Made by a program: the position numbers and the translations under genes. Under the pieces are notes generated by a model. The model searched no databases. It was not told the DNA's origin and worked only from the letters and a program-made list of their open reading frames with translations. This document shows, piece by piece, positions 8,542-16,156 of a stretch of 64,000 nt of DNA (position 1 is the first letter of the stretch; the number at the start of each line of letters is the position of its first letter). Source of the DNA: Aquibacillus salsiterrae (GTDB lineage Bacteria > Bacillota > Bacilli > Bacillales > Amphibacillaceae); assembly GCF_028416595.1 (NCBI RefSeq), contig NZ_JAMQKC010000004.1:86642-150641 (forward strand). Direction: 5' to 3'.

Positions 8542-9144
8542 ATGCCAAATATTAAACTACAAGATGTTATGATTTTTGTTAATGGAACTTCTCGTTACAA
8601 CAAAAATGCCTTTGATACAGTTTTAATCAAAACACTCTTACACTCGGACGAGCCTATCACGGAAGAGTACTATGTACCAAGTGGTGTCACAGCAAACCCC
8701 GACATTTTTAAAATATTGGAGTTACAAGGATTAGAAATTACTCCTTTTAAAGCAAGTACTCTTCTTAAAGGTACAGAGGATATCCAAGAACAAGCGTTAA
8801 ACGGAAATCCTTCAGAAACACTAAGTGATGCAGCGAAATTACTTTTACTATCATTAATGGAAAAGTCTCAACTAGTTCCCGTTGCTGGCTCAAAAAATAC
8901 CTACGAATTAACATACGAATATAAAATATTTCCACAACAAGGAAATGCAAACAGTTATGAATTTGAGATTCGTGTCCCATTTGATGGATTAGGTATCCAT
9001 CCACAAGGTGGACGGGTAGAGGTTACTGTTGTTTTACCAAGAATGGCTGAATTGGATGGTAACCTAACAAAGGGAGTAGACGAACAAGGTGCAGAAATAA
9101 ACGAGGTCCCATACCCAACGCCTAATGTGAACCGCCAATTGTAA
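8542..9144 (+). CDS. Hypothetical protein, predicted beta-rich C-terminal half
   Basis: 200 residues with an AAGGAG site before the ATG. The N-terminal half is mixed helical (KLLLLSLMEKSQ). The C-terminal half alternates hydrophobic and polar residues (NSYEFEIRVPFDGLGIHPQG, then RVEVTVVLP), suggesting a beta sandwich. No signal peptide or membrane segment. It stands alone between two terminators and has good codon structure, so it is probably expressed from its own promoter. I do not recognise the family. Confidence 0.6.
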   Translation: MPNIKLQDVMIFVNGTSRYNKNAFDTVLIKTLLHSDEPITEEYYVPSGVTANPDIFKILELQGLEITPFKASTLLKGTEDIQEQALNGNPSETLSDAAKLLLLSLMEKSQLVPVAGSKNTYELTYEYKIFPQQGNANSYEFEIRVPFDGLGIHPQGGRVEVTVVLPRMAELDGNLTKGVDEQGAEINEVPYPTPNVNRQL

Positions 9145-9221
9145 CTTTTGCCTATCAAAAAGACCCTTTGTTTACCATCCGATACAATCATAAACAACCA
9201 CTACAGAATTAAATAATTAAA

Positions 9222-9264
9222 GGAAAAATCCCAAATGGTTGGTCGCCCTGGGATTTTTCCTTAT
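9222..9264 (+). terminator. Terminator of the 8542 gene
   Basis: ggaaaaatccca / tgggatttttcc form a perfect 12-bp stem with a loop of about 15 bases, then T-rich sequence. Confidence 0.8.
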
Positions 9265-9330
9265 TTTATCATACTTTTTTCTTATGCTTAAAAAGAAAAG
9301 GAGTTTTAAATGTTAAAAACATTTGTTGAC

Positions 9331-9370
9331 GCTTTCCCTGTCCGAATGGAGCACGTATTCGGACTTATGT
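9331..9370. repeat. Isolated unit of the 42.7-kb array type
   Basis: gctttccctgtccgaat followed by gcacgtattcggact matches the repeat unit of the array at 42721-43500, here as a single copy inside the accessory island. Confidence 0.6.
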
Positions 9371-9400
9371 GACCCAATTTATTTTAGAGAGAGCAATAAG

Positions 9401-9476
9401 AGTCCCCCATTTTTTTATTCTCCACATTTCATGGAATAAGCCTTCATTTGTCCATATGTGGTACCTGACACCAAGA
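9401..9476. repeat. Dispersed element, copy also at 14739-14812
   Basis: It starts agtcccccatttt, then a short cac-ttcatggaataa stretch, then catttgtcca and the palindromic end gtggtacctgacaccaag. The same order and near-identical sequence occurs at 14739-14812. It lies directly downstream of the Rpn-type gene (stop at 9485). Confidence 0.7.
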
Positions 9477-9484
9477 AACCTAGC

Positions 9485-10471
9485 TTAATTTGGTATATTA
9501 ACTAATTTTTTCAATTCTTCCATTGGTATTTCCGTATATTTTGCTACAAACTCAAAAGACATTCCATCTTCTAGCAATTTTTTCGCAACAATCCTCTTTC
9601 CTTCTTTTTTGCCTTCTAATTTACCCTCAGCTTTACCTTCCTCTCTCCCCTCAGCCTTCACTATTCTCTCAAACTCGCCCCAAGAAATTGGCATACTATC
9701 GCGATTAATATAAACCATTTCTTTTCCCTCCTTTATTTCGATTAATTGTTCTCTCAGCTTTTTTGTTAGTTCTAGTGGAATTTGTAGTAAGTAGTCAATG
9801 AAGTAGATTAATACCGAAATATACATGCGATTATATTCGTGAGGATATTTTCTTTTCTGTGACAGTATTTTCATCAATTTGATCTTAAATTGATAGCGTT
9901 TCTCCACGTCATCTTTTGTTTCATGAACGTATTTCGCTGCTAGTATCGCCATTGCAAATGGGTTATCCGAATTAAGTAGCTCGTCTTCGCTGTAGTCACT
10001 AATTTTAAACAAATTATATTGATACGTTAACGACGTCCCATGCAGCGCATAGTGATATTCACCCTTTGTTAGAACATTGGAATTGTTCGTTAATACCGCC
10101 ATTGCCACAACATCGACATTGAACTTATCATAAATATGGTAGAAATATCGAAACATTCTTTTCGAGAAATTCTCTCTTGGACTTCCCTCAATTTCAATGT
10201 GAATAATCAGCCATTTTTCTTCGCCAGTCTTAGAATATACCTTAACAATTTGGTCTGCGATTTGTTTCCCTTTCTTTTCCTGAATAATCTCCTTAAACAA
10301 TTCTTGTTCAAGAAACTCAGGCCGCTTGGAAAAATCAAGTTCTTCTGCTAAATCTGGGATGAAAAACAAAATGAACTCCTCAAATAATTCTTGAATAATC
10401 TTTTTCCACAAGCCATCATGATCAATTACACGATAATCATTTGGTCGTTCTAATACGATATTTGTTAGCAT
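9485..10471 (-). CDS. Rpn-family recombination-promoting nuclease (PD-(D/E)XK, transposase_31-like)
   Basis: About 328 residues from the ATG at 10471; the longer start at 10504 lacks a ribosome site. The core PD-(D/E)XK fold is recognisable: FKEIIQEKKGKQIADQIVKV near residue 60-80, the catalytic strand WLIIHIEIEGS (E-x-E/Q), and RMFRYFYHIYDKF typical of Rpn proteins. The C-terminus has the Gly/Glu/Lys repeat GREEGKAEGKLEGKKEGK found in this family. Rpn proteins are DNA endonucleases that raise recA-independent recombination, and large families occur in Bacillaceae. It stands alone, flanked on both sides by dispersed palindromic repeats. Confidence 0.85.
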   Translation of the reverse strand: MLTNIVLERPNDYRVIDHDGLWKKIIQELFEEFILFFIPDLAEELDFSKRPEFLEQELFKEIIQEKKGKQIADQIVKVYSKTGEEKWLIIHIEIEGSPRENFSKRMFRYFYHIYDKFNVDVVAMAVLTNNSNVLTKGEYHYALHGTSLTYQYNLFKISDYSEDELLNSDNPFAMAILAAKYVHETKDDVEKRYQFKIKLMKILSQKRKYPHEYNRMYISVLIYFIDYLLQIPLELTKKLREQLIEIKEGKEMVYINRDSMPISWGEFERIVKAEGREEGKAEGKLEGKKEGKRIVAKKLLEDGMSFEFVAKYTEIPMEELKKLVNIPN

Positions 10472-10750
10472 TATTTTACCACAACCTTTACTTTTTGATA
10501 ACATGATTATATCACAATCAAGAACAAATGTTCTATATTAATTTTTCCTTTCTTGGTGTTTGGCGGTAGATTAAAAAATATAACAAACAACGTCTTTTAT
10601 CTCGTTGGTTCAATTAACGATTGATGAAGGTATGGAAACTAGATTCGTTTTAAACTAGAGGAAAAGGTGAGAGATATGCGCTTCAAAATTCGGTCAATTA
10701 CGGTCTAGACTTATCATATTTAACTCACTTTTTGGGTACCTGTACCCATT

Positions 10751-10769
10751 TGTGGTGCCTGACACCAAA
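10751..10769. repeat. Palindromic dispersed repeat (gtggtgcctgacacc type)
   Basis: gtggtgcctgacaccaa, a palindrome centred on cctg, preceded by a second short palindrome ggtacctgtacc. Same family as copies at 9458, 14795, 15321, 16382 and 17524. Confidence 0.7.
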
Positions 10770-10842
10770 CCGATTAGACAATTGTTAGAAAAAGTAAAAG
10801 AAATGATAATCCGGGGTGTCACTGTGACCAAACCTTAAAGAA

Positions 10843-10874
10843 AAGCCTCGCAGAGTTTTCTCTCCACAAGGCTT
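10843..10874 (-). terminator. Terminator-like hairpin of a repeated family
   Basis: aagcct / aggctt arms enclose a nested gcagagttttctctcc. Related hairpins are at 16468-16506 and 16959-16999, each near a cactgtgacc motif. It lies downstream of the truncated DarG gene, with a T-run on that strand. Confidence 0.55.
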
Positions 10875-10930
10875 CTTATAAATTAATAAACTATTTAATT
10901 TCTTCTGTCTTTATCACACAGACAAATATC

Positions 10931-11284
10931 TCATTTTGTCCTTTTTGGGTACCAGGTACCATAGCTCAAATGCTTAATTTCTCTGACTAAATCACCTAAT
11001 CCTAATTCAATATCTTCCATCCTTGATTTTTGTCGCCAATGCCTTTTCGTTGGAAAGTTGATAATATATTTAGGGTTCAGCATCGATTCAGTTGAAACAG
11101 TAAAAACTTTACCAGCTTGTATTTCTTGTAAACGGCATACTTTTAGGTATTCTTTAAAATTATCCGGGTATGCTTGTTTAAACTGTAAAGCAATACCTTT
11201 TCCCATTATTCCAACACAATTAACCGTATTCACTAACGCTTCCACCCGCGCTTCTAAAAGGTTACCATTCCTCACTTTAATCAA
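10931..11284 (-). pseudogene. darG: Truncated DarG antitoxin (macrodomain only, 3' end replaced)
   Basis: The first 100 or so residues are a DarG-type macrodomain: MIKVRNGNLLEARVEALVNT, then VNCVGIMGKGIALQFKQAYP and VFTVSTESMLNPKYIINFPT. DarG removes ADP-ribose from DNA. Full macrodomains need about 155 residues and DarG is about 350, so the C-terminal part of the fold and the whole toxin-binding domain are missing. The tail GTWYPKRTK is the translation of the ggtacctggtacc repeat at 10948-10960, which marks the truncation point. It starts with TTG at 11284 behind GGAGGTG. Confidence 0.8.
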
Positions 11285-11336
11285 CTACTGCACCTCCTTT
11301 AAAAATACCAACGATCCAATATTTTGACACTAGTAT

Positions 11337-11567
11337 CTAAGCCATTATCCCAAAATAAAATGGTACATAGTCATGTAAATTACCAAATGGTGGTACAGGA
11401 ATTAGAGTAGCTGATCTTCGAGTTTGAATTTCATTTTGAGCAATATCCTTGTAATGAAGTCCGTGTACTTTCATTAGATTATTAGAATAGAGTCCTTTAT
11501 TCTTAAGAATTGATTCAAAATTACTAATATGGGTAAAGTGGTATAGATAGCGATTAAGATAAGTCAT
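11337..11567 (-). pseudogene. darT: Truncated DarT DNA ADP-ribosyltransferase toxin
   Basis: About 76 residues from the ATG at 11567 (GAAGGA before it). The N-terminus is clearly DarT: YLYHFTHISNFESILKNKGL, then GLHYKDIAQNEIQTRRS and VPPFGNLHDYVPFYFGIM, which is the NAD-binding start of the fold. DarT is about 210 residues; everything after FYFGIM, including the catalytic glutamate, is gone. It lies 52 bases before the truncated DarG, the normal operon order. With the toxin inactive the module is a scar, so the antitoxin would be free to decay. Confidence 0.85.
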
Positions 11568-11639
11568 AAATTTATCCTTCAGTTTAAAATATACGAACAT
11601 ATATTCCTGCTTAATTATGCCACATTATTATTACATTGT

Positions 11640-12014
11640 AAATAAAGTTCACTATAAGAGCGTGTTCAAAAAGCCCTATAATTTTATAAAAAAGAAAAAT
11701 GCACCTCAGCTAAATATGGTAAAATGGAAGTGGCTAAACAACCAAAAATACCAATTTGCGAGGTGCATTTTCATGGAATTTCAATTGGAACTAATTCCTT
11801 TCCACTATTATAACACACTCGGGTTTGATGTTGAACTGATAGATTACATAGATCATGTAGACGATTCCACTGTATTAGAGAAAAGCAAACCACTTTATAA
11901 GGACGGCGGTCGTCCTCCTGTGGATCCGAGGGTATACTTTCGGATGCATTATTTGTATTTTACTTGCCCAGAAGTTACGTCTTTTCGAGAATTATGCAGA
12001 CAGCTCGTAGACCG
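11640..12014 (+). mobile_element. Left end of an insertion sequence with the transposase N-terminus
   Basis: From gcgtgttcaaaaagccc (about 11658) an IS end leads into a hairpin gcacctc / gaggtgc and an ATG at 11773. About 80 residues of a transposase N-terminal domain follow (ELIPFHYYNTLGFDVELIDY, then DGGRPPVDPRVYFRMHYLYF and SFRELCRQLVDRS), typical of IS1182-like transposases. The DDE domain is absent: at about 12012 the sequence changes to a zeta-toxin reading frame. It is a one-ended fragment. Confidence 0.7.
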
Positions 12015-12449
12015 GAGTCCAAAAGAGTTACAGCGGGCAAAGAAGTGATTAAATCCGTTCATGCGTATATCAAAGAGGGAAAAGATTTTTCCATCGAGAC
12101 AACTCTTGCCGGGAAAAACGCCATCAGGCAAATACAAAAAGCGAAAAAGATGGGCTATGAAGTAACCATGTTCTACGTTGCACTCAGTAATGTCAACCAA
12201 AATATCGAACGGGCTGCGCTGCGAGTTAAAAATGGTGGTCATCACATCCCAACAGAAGATATCATTAGAAGAAACAAAACTTCTTTTCAACACCTTTATG
12301 ACTATGCAGCTATCATTGATAATTTAGTTGATAACAGCGAAGATGATGGTGATAGGGTACTCGAAATAAATAATGGTATTGTTACTTATGAATCAAGTAA
12401 CCTCCCTGATTGGACACTACCAGTATGGGAACAATTCAAAAAGAAATAA
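12015..12449 (+). pseudogene. Zeta-toxin C-terminal fragment
   Basis: From about 12020 the frame reads AGKEVIKSVHAYIKEGKDFS, then IETTLAGKNAIRQIQKAKK and GGHHIPTEDIIRRNKTSFQH. This is the second half of an AAA-type zeta toxin / UDP-GlcNAc kinase. The P-loop (Walker A) needed for phosphotransfer is missing, replaced upstream by IS sequence in another frame, so the product is inactive. The C-terminus is intact to LPVWEQFKKK and ends before a terminator at 12467. The upstream part of the frame (11964-12014) is out-of-frame transposase and not part of the gene. Confidence 0.8.
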
Positions 12450-12466
12450 ATAACCAATACCATAAT

Positions 12467-12500
12467 AAAAACCGATTTTTTAAGATAATCGGTTTTTTTA
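12467..12500 (+). terminator. Terminator after the zeta fragment
   Basis: aaaaccgatt / aatcggtttt stem followed by T7, 18 bases after the stop codon. Confidence 0.85.
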
Positions 12501-13093
12501 CTGTTAATTGAACAACTGTCCGATGAGATACACATAGTTTATTTAGAGTAGTGATTGGTTTAATCGCTACTGATACAAAAACACCCTGTAGCGCATGTGC
12601 TGCCACTCGCAAAAAAATAGAAATCATCCTCTGGTGATCTCTATTTAAGCTGTTTGGTTATAGCGCACTAAAAATATGGTTCCCCGTTATTGCGAAAGCT
12701 CATTTTAAAAAGAATGTCGTCAAAAGTGACAGATGAAAACTCATTATTGTATTCTTTGAATAGTAATTTAAGTCTACTAATGCGTTGTTTATGATCCTTT
12801 TTTGGTAAAACAAGCTTAAGAAATGCTATTAAGGTAAATAATCTTCCATTACTTATATGGCTCTGTGGAATACCTAATATATTACCGATTAGAAACCCAT
12901 TTATTTAATATTCTAATCAAGTGTCCACTTCTAAAAGACAAAACACCATTTTGTCTTTTTTAGGTACCTGGTACCGACTCTTAAGATATAAACGTAATCA
13001 AAAGAGGAAATATTAGAATAGTTAAGCCGTTTCTTTGAATTCATGGTGTGTGGTATTATGTTTATATAAGTTATTTTATACGGCGGTGATAGT
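12501..13093. other. Gap without a supported gene, containing a 69-bp repeat
   Basis: Short decayed-looking sequence. The motif tgctgccactcgcaaaa at about 12599 recurs at 14699. The 69-bp direct repeat (12909-12977) closes the gap. Confidence 0.5.
12909..12977. repeat. 69-bp direct repeat, identical copy at 17548-17616
   Basis: tattctaatcaagtgtcc ... ttaggtacctggtaccga is identical over 69 bases with 17548-17616, 4639 bases away. It includes a small stem agacaaaa/ttttgtct and ends in the ggtacctggtacc palindrome. Confidence 0.9.
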
Positions 13094-13360
13094 ATGGGGA
13101 AAGTTCAATCTTCAGAGGAGCTTATGAAGTATATCAATGAAATGAATAGTGATAACTCAGTTGTCCAGTTTTCTATTCCTGGTAAGGGTAAGTTTACTCT
13201 TGTTTTACAAGAAGAGGATGAACAGTCAATAAAATCAGATGTTGAGAAGAATCCTCAACTTGAACGTATGTTTAAAGAAAGTGAAGAACAATACAAAAAA
13301 GGACTAGGAATTTCAACCGCAGACCTCTTAAAATCATTTTCAGAGAAGGATTTCATGTAA
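13094..13360 (+). CDS. Antitoxin of a RelE/ParE-type module
   Basis: 88 residues, acidic and helical, with a GGCGGTGAT site before the ATG. Its stop overlaps the start of the toxin gene (ATG within ...TTTCATGTAATG). Composition (beta start, acidic disordered middle, C-terminal LLKSFSEKDF) and position are those of a type II antitoxin. No classical DNA-binding motif was recognised. It is predicted to bind the 94-residue toxin and autoregulate the operon. It looks intact. Confidence 0.7.
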   Translation: MGKVQSSEELMKYINEMNSDNSVVQFSIPGKGKFTLVLQEEDEQSIKSDVEKNPQLERMFKESEEQYKKGLGISTADLLKSFSEKDFM

Positions 13361-13644
13361 TGTCTCGTAATATTACATGGACACCAATTGTAAGGGAAAA
13401 GCTTATTGAATTTAGGAGTGAAAGATTTACGCCGGTAGAAACACTCGATTTTATTTCCCAAGTCGTATTAGAAACAGAGGATGTTTTGAAAAATCCTGTG
13501 ATCGGGAAGAATTATACTGAGGAATTTGGAAAATATAAAGGAATATCTCGAATTGTAGTAAGGAAGTTTCAATTTTATTTTAAACAAGACGACAATGATG
13601 TAATTGTTATTGCGGTATTGTTTCCAGGTGAAAATAAATATTAG
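13360..13644 (+). CDS. RelE/ParE-superfamily toxin
   Basis: 94 residues with the compact alpha-alpha-beta-beta-beta pattern of ParE/RelE toxins: helices in WTPIVREKLIEF and DFISQVVLETEDVLKN, then strands ending IVVRKFQFYFKQDDNDVIVI, where the family's conserved aromatic/basic residues lie. Toxins of this type cleave mRNA at the ribosome or poison gyrase; which applies cannot be decided. It overlaps the antitoxin by one base (13360). This pair is the only apparently complete type II module in the island. Confidence 0.75.
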   Translation: MSRNITWTPIVREKLIEFRSERFTPVETLDFISQVVLETEDVLKNPVIGKNYTEEFGKYKGISRIVVRKFQFYFKQDDNDVIVIAVLFPGENKY

Positions 13645-14037
13645 AGGTTGTTCAAAAAGCACCCAAACAACAAAAAATTCAGCCCAGCAATGTCCACCTG
13701 AATTTCCATAAATGGAAATTAAAGTAAATTTATTTTGATGTAGTGTAATTAACTGAATATTCGCTAATATTATGCCAAAAAAAGGGCATACTTCCCCCTT
13801 AGACATAAATAGCTTTTTTAAAAATTAACTATCAGATTTGGATGGAAACTAGACAGTTAACTCTTGGTCACAGTGACGCCCCGAAAGAGTTGCGAGTTCA
13901 AAGAATAATAAGAAGGATGGAAATTTTATTATAGAGCTGTTTAACTGAAACCTTGAAAACAATGTTTATCATTAATTTAGTAAACAAATGGAATTCACTA
14001 ACTTAAATTTGTTATAATTTAGCTGAGGTGATGTTAA
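13645..14037. other. Gap with an IS-end-like remnant and a repeat motif
   Basis: gttgttcaaaaagcaccc at 13651 resembles the IS end at 11658. The cactgtgacc family motif occurs inverted (ggtcacagtgacgcccc) at about 13866. A -10-like ttataattt near 14010 may serve the antitoxin at 14038. No gene seen. Confidence 0.45.
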
Positions 14038-14310
14038 GTGAACACTTTAAGTGAAGATGCTAAACAAGAATTATTTAATGCATTAAATGGAAAGCAGTCT
14101 GGGGTCTTTGTTGTAGATGGTAAATTAGTCTCCATTGAAGTTGAAAATAATGATTCACATAATGATTTACCACAGGAAGATTTATCCCAAGAGATTGAAG
14201 GTTATCCTGAGTTAAAAGAGTCATTGACAAGGTATTTAGATAACCCAGGTATGAAGCGATACACCGGAAGTGAACTGAAAGCTAAGCGTAATGAAAAAAG
14301 AAAATTATAA
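14038..14310 (+). CDS. Orphan antitoxin
   Basis: 90 residues starting with GTG behind GAGGTGATG. Acidic in the middle, with a C-terminus (YPELKESLTRYLDNPGMKRYT, then SELKAKRNEKRKL) of the type seen in antitoxins preceding ParE/RelE toxins. The last 20 bases overlap the start of a toxin frame at 14291 that is cut off after about 18 residues, so this antitoxin has lost its partner. Function is inferred from composition and context. Confidence 0.6.
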   Translation: MNTLSEDAKQELFNALNGKQSGVFVVDGKLVSIEVENNDSHNDLPQEDLSQEIEGYPELKESLTRYLDNPGMKRYTGSELKAKRNEKRKL

Positions 14311-14416
14311 GGGATATAAAGTCCTTTTTACTGAATTTGAATTATGCTTAATTTGGGAATCGTTTGCTGAAGGTATGCGATATTGTTTCTTGTTGCTTCT
14401 CCAACATGCTTTGTAA
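14291..14416 (+). pseudogene. Truncated ParE/RelE-like toxin start
   Basis: The frame MKKENYKGYKVLFTEFEL starts inside the end of the antitoxin gene with the usual overlap and looks like the first strand and helix of a ParE/RelE toxin. From about 14345 it runs into the 3' end of an ISLre2-like transposase on the other strand and stops at 14416. Only about 18 residues are original. Confidence 0.55.
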
Positions 14417-14670
14417 GCTTTTCTACGAAGTGTTTCGGTGGCTTCTCTTGCTCTTTTTTATCATCCATTTCTATGACCTGTTCTAGTCTTCCCTGGAGTG
14501 TTTTAATGTCCAAGTTCTTTCAGAGCGACCATGATATCACTAAACTTCTCCAGGCCTACTTCGCTCCAACTTCGGCCATTTTTCAATCGTTTAGCGAAGA
14601 CACTCATTGTTCCCTCTGCGCTTCTCATCGGACGGAATCCCTCCGTATCAGTTCCCTTTTCTCTAAGCTT
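14328..14670 (-). pseudogene. ISLre2-family transposase, C-terminal fragment with frameshift
   Basis: Reading from 14670 leftwards gives TEGFRPMRSAEGTMSVFAKR, then LKNGRSWSEVGLEKFSDIMV, the conserved end region of ISLre2 (UPF0236) transposases. The frame shifts near 14512 and resumes as LDIKTLQGRLEQV ... PPKHFVEKLTKHVGEATRNN to 14328. The N-terminal three quarters are missing. The break at 14680 coincides with the ggtacctggtacc palindrome. Confidence 0.75.
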
Positions 14671-14679
14671 TTCTTTTTA

Positions 14680-14692
14680 GGTACCTGGTACC
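14680..14692. repeat. ggtacctggtacc palindrome at the transposase break
   Basis: Thirteen-base palindrome, same family as 10948-10960, 12963-12975 and 17602-17614. It marks the point where the ISLre2 fragment ends. Confidence 0.8.
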
Positions 14693-14738
14693 GATTCTGT
14701 GCTGCCACTCGCAAAAGGGGACTGTCATTTATCATGAC

Positions 14739-14812
14739 AGTCCCCCATTTTCTTTATTTCCACGTTACACGGAATAAACACTCATTTGTCCATTTGTGGT
14801 GCCTGACACCAA
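14739..14812. repeat. Second copy of the 9401-9476 element
   Basis: agtcccccatttt ... ggaataaacactcatttgtcc and gtggtgcctgacaccaag, in the same order as at 9401. A preceding hairpin gggactgtca / tgacagtccc (14717-14744) overlaps its start. Confidence 0.75.
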
Positions 14813-14814
14813 GA

Positions 14815-14943
14815 CCTTCCAAAAAAAGTGAGCTTCATTGGCTAACTGAACAAGACATCAATGAAATATGTAAGAGAGTTTTTAATATAGCTAATTATAA
14901 TATTAACTACGACAATTCATTTATGACAATACAAGTAAATTAG
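14815..14943 (+). pseudogene. 3' fragment of an unknown gene
   Basis: The last about 38 codons (ELHWLTEQDINEICKRVFNI ... SFMTIQVN, stop 14943) look like the C-terminus of a real protein. They begin immediately after the dispersed-repeat end at 14812. The rest of the gene is absent. Family unknown. Confidence 0.35.
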
Positions 14944-14946
14944 TGT

Positions 14947-14975
14947 TTGACAGAAATGTATGAACTTGTTATCAT
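14947..14975 (+). promoter_or_regulatory. SigA promoter of small RNA unit 1
   Basis: TTGACA (14947-14952), 17-base spacer, TATCAT (14970-14975). Predicted transcript start is at about 14982, the first base of RNA motif copy 1. Confidence 0.75.
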
Positions 14976-14981
14976 GAATTT

Positions 14982-15117
14982 AAGGAAGGGTAACTGAAGT
15001 GTAAATCCAGCCTTATATAAAACTTGATTAGTGTGGAAGGGCAGTATTATACTTAAGACCAGCCACAGGTAACCTGAATGAAGAGATTAATTTTTAATTA
15101 CAGTTAATCTCTTTTTA
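14982..15117 (+). ncRNA. Small RNA with two copies of an unrecognised motif plus terminator
   Basis: Copy 1 (14982-15014) and copy 2 (15033-15066) share the frame: four-base outer stem ending GG, then AAGGG, a short inner hairpin, AAA or AAG, then CCAG and the outer 3' arm. The outer pairs are AAGG/CCTT and GTGG/CCAC and the inner pairs are ACT/AGT and AGTA/TACT, so both helices covary. Downstream come cctgaat and a terminator (agagattaa/ttaatctct then T5, 15082-15117). There is no reading frame of note. Not a family I recognise. Confidence 0.6.
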
Positions 15118-15176
15118 TATTAACTTAAATGAATAATTAAATAGTTGAAATATATAATAGTAATAAGGGAAATGTA

Positions 15177-15256
15177 GTGGAAGGGTTGCTTTAAGCGTAA
15201 AACCAGCCACATGATCCCCTGAATCAGACTTCTACCCAACCGGTGGAGGTCTTTTT
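15177..15256 (+). ncRNA. Second small RNA unit with motif copy 3 plus terminator
   Basis: Copy 3 (15177-15210): GTGG, AAGGG, inner GCTT/AAGC, TAAAA, CCAG, CCAC. As in unit 1 it is followed by cctgaatcaga and a strong terminator (gacttctacc/ggtggaggtc then T5, 15227-15256). A possible -10 tataat lies at about 15153. The repeated layout (motif, cctgaat, terminator) argues for a functional RNA rather than chance. Confidence 0.6.
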
Positions 15257-15463
15257 CGTTTCTATCCCATGTGTTCAAATGTTTATACTCTCACAAAATT
15301 AGCCAAGAGAATGGTACATATGTGGTGTCTGACACCATAGCGCCTGGGTAAGGGTGTTGCCCAACCAGAAAAAAAGGACCATTGTATATTATAAGGAGTC
15401 CTATTGATCAAATAATTCCAAGCATTTTATCGGATATATGTATATGTTCTGGTTAATATAATT
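15257..15463. repeat. Gap with a dispersed-repeat copy
   Basis: The stretch tagccaagagaatggtacat then atgtggtgtctgacacca (about 15300-15336) is nearly repeated at about 16359-16400. No gene. Confidence 0.6.
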
Positions 15464-15980
15464 TTATAAGGCACGATACAGTTGAACATACACGTCCTCC
15501 TGAATCACCTTGAAGTCAAATCGTTCATAAAACCCAATGAAGCTGGGGTGGTTTTCACATTCAATAAGTACAAACCTTCCACCAAGCTTATCAAACAATT
15601 CATAAATGAGTTCGATACAGTTTTTAACTAATTCTTGTCCAGATATGTATTCTGTGTAATCATCACTTTTTCCTAATTGCCCAATTAAGTAACCTATTGC
15701 TTGATCAGCATTTTTGTTGCTTGTTACTTTTTTTCTTAGCGACTTGGATACTGCATCGTTAAAAGTGATGGATTTCATTGTAATGGTAAAATAACCAAGT
15801 ATAGCAATTACATCATCATTCGCCAATTGGTCTTCATCCAAAAATACATAAGTACGACCTATGTTTTTATATTCAAATTCAATGGCTTTGGAGCGAAGGA
15901 AATCTTGGACATCCCTATTTCACCTTACAATCAAATTCGGAAACAGCAGGAATAACTCTGTCTAGACCTGCTAGTTCCAA
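15464..15980 (-). pseudogene. GNAT-type acetyltransferase (toxin-like), +1 frameshift near the N-terminus
   Basis: The long 3' frame carries the GNAT core: NIGRTYVFLDEDQLAND, an AILGYFTITMKS strand, the acetyl-CoA loop region QAIGYLIGQLGK and a C-terminal ECENHPSFIGFYERFDFKVI. Upstream the same protein continues in another frame as LLELAGLDRVIPAVSEFDCK. Deleting one A from the aaa at about 15909 joins the two (CKVNRDVQDFLRSK). The probable start is TTG at 15980, 9 bases after the stop of the 55-residue gene. With that partner it resembles GNAT toxin-antitoxin modules that acetylate aminoacyl-tRNA; that role is inference. Confidence 0.65.
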
Positions 15981-15988
15981 TAATGTTC

Positions 15989-16156
15989 TTAATGAGAATA
16001 TAGTCTTTTTAATAATTCTTCGCTTCTTTCAATATTCTTCAATACCCCTGTTTTTTTAACAGGTTGGCTACTTTGAGACTCTAATACGTCAACAAGACGT
16101 TTGGCAGCCTCGTCTGATTGGATTTCAATCGGCTTTTCAAAAGAAGATGTAGCCAT
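15989..16156 (-). CDS. Small antitoxin-like protein upstream of GNAT
   Basis: 55 residues from the ATG at 16156 behind AGAGGTGAT. The sequence is polar and helical: an N-terminal PIEIQSDEAAKRLVDVLE segment of the kind seen in short antitoxins, a Pro/Lys linker and a charged end. The GNAT gene follows directly on the same strand. Probably the cognate antitoxin; no DNA-binding fold is evident. Confidence 0.55.
   Translation of the reverse strand: MATSSFEKPIEIQSDEAAKRLVDVLESQSSQPVKKTGVLKNIERSEELLKRLYSH

Larger units (their letters stand above)
9145..9484. other. Intergenic repeat cluster
   Basis: 340 bases without a gene. It holds the terminator at 9222-9264, one isolated 52-bp-type unit at 9331-9370 and a dispersed-repeat copy at 9401-9476. 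Confidence 0.6.
10472..10930. other. Gap with palindromic repeats
   Basis: No gene seen. It carries a gtggtgcctgacaccaa palindrome at 10751-10769, a cactgtgacc motif at 10820-10829 and the hairpin at 10843-10874. Confidence 0.5.

Noticed and set aside
13468..13806. 112-codon minus-strand frame
   Set aside because: Mostly antisense to the RelE/ParE-like toxin gene and an IS remnant; no ribosome site.
14383..14943. 186-codon plus-strand frame
   Set aside because: Antisense to an ISLre2 fragment for most of its length; only the last about 38 codons look coding.
14982..15210. Type III (ToxIN-like) antitoxin RNA
   Set aside because: Repeat spacing is irregular (51 and 144 bases), terminators separate the copies and no ToxN-like gene follows.
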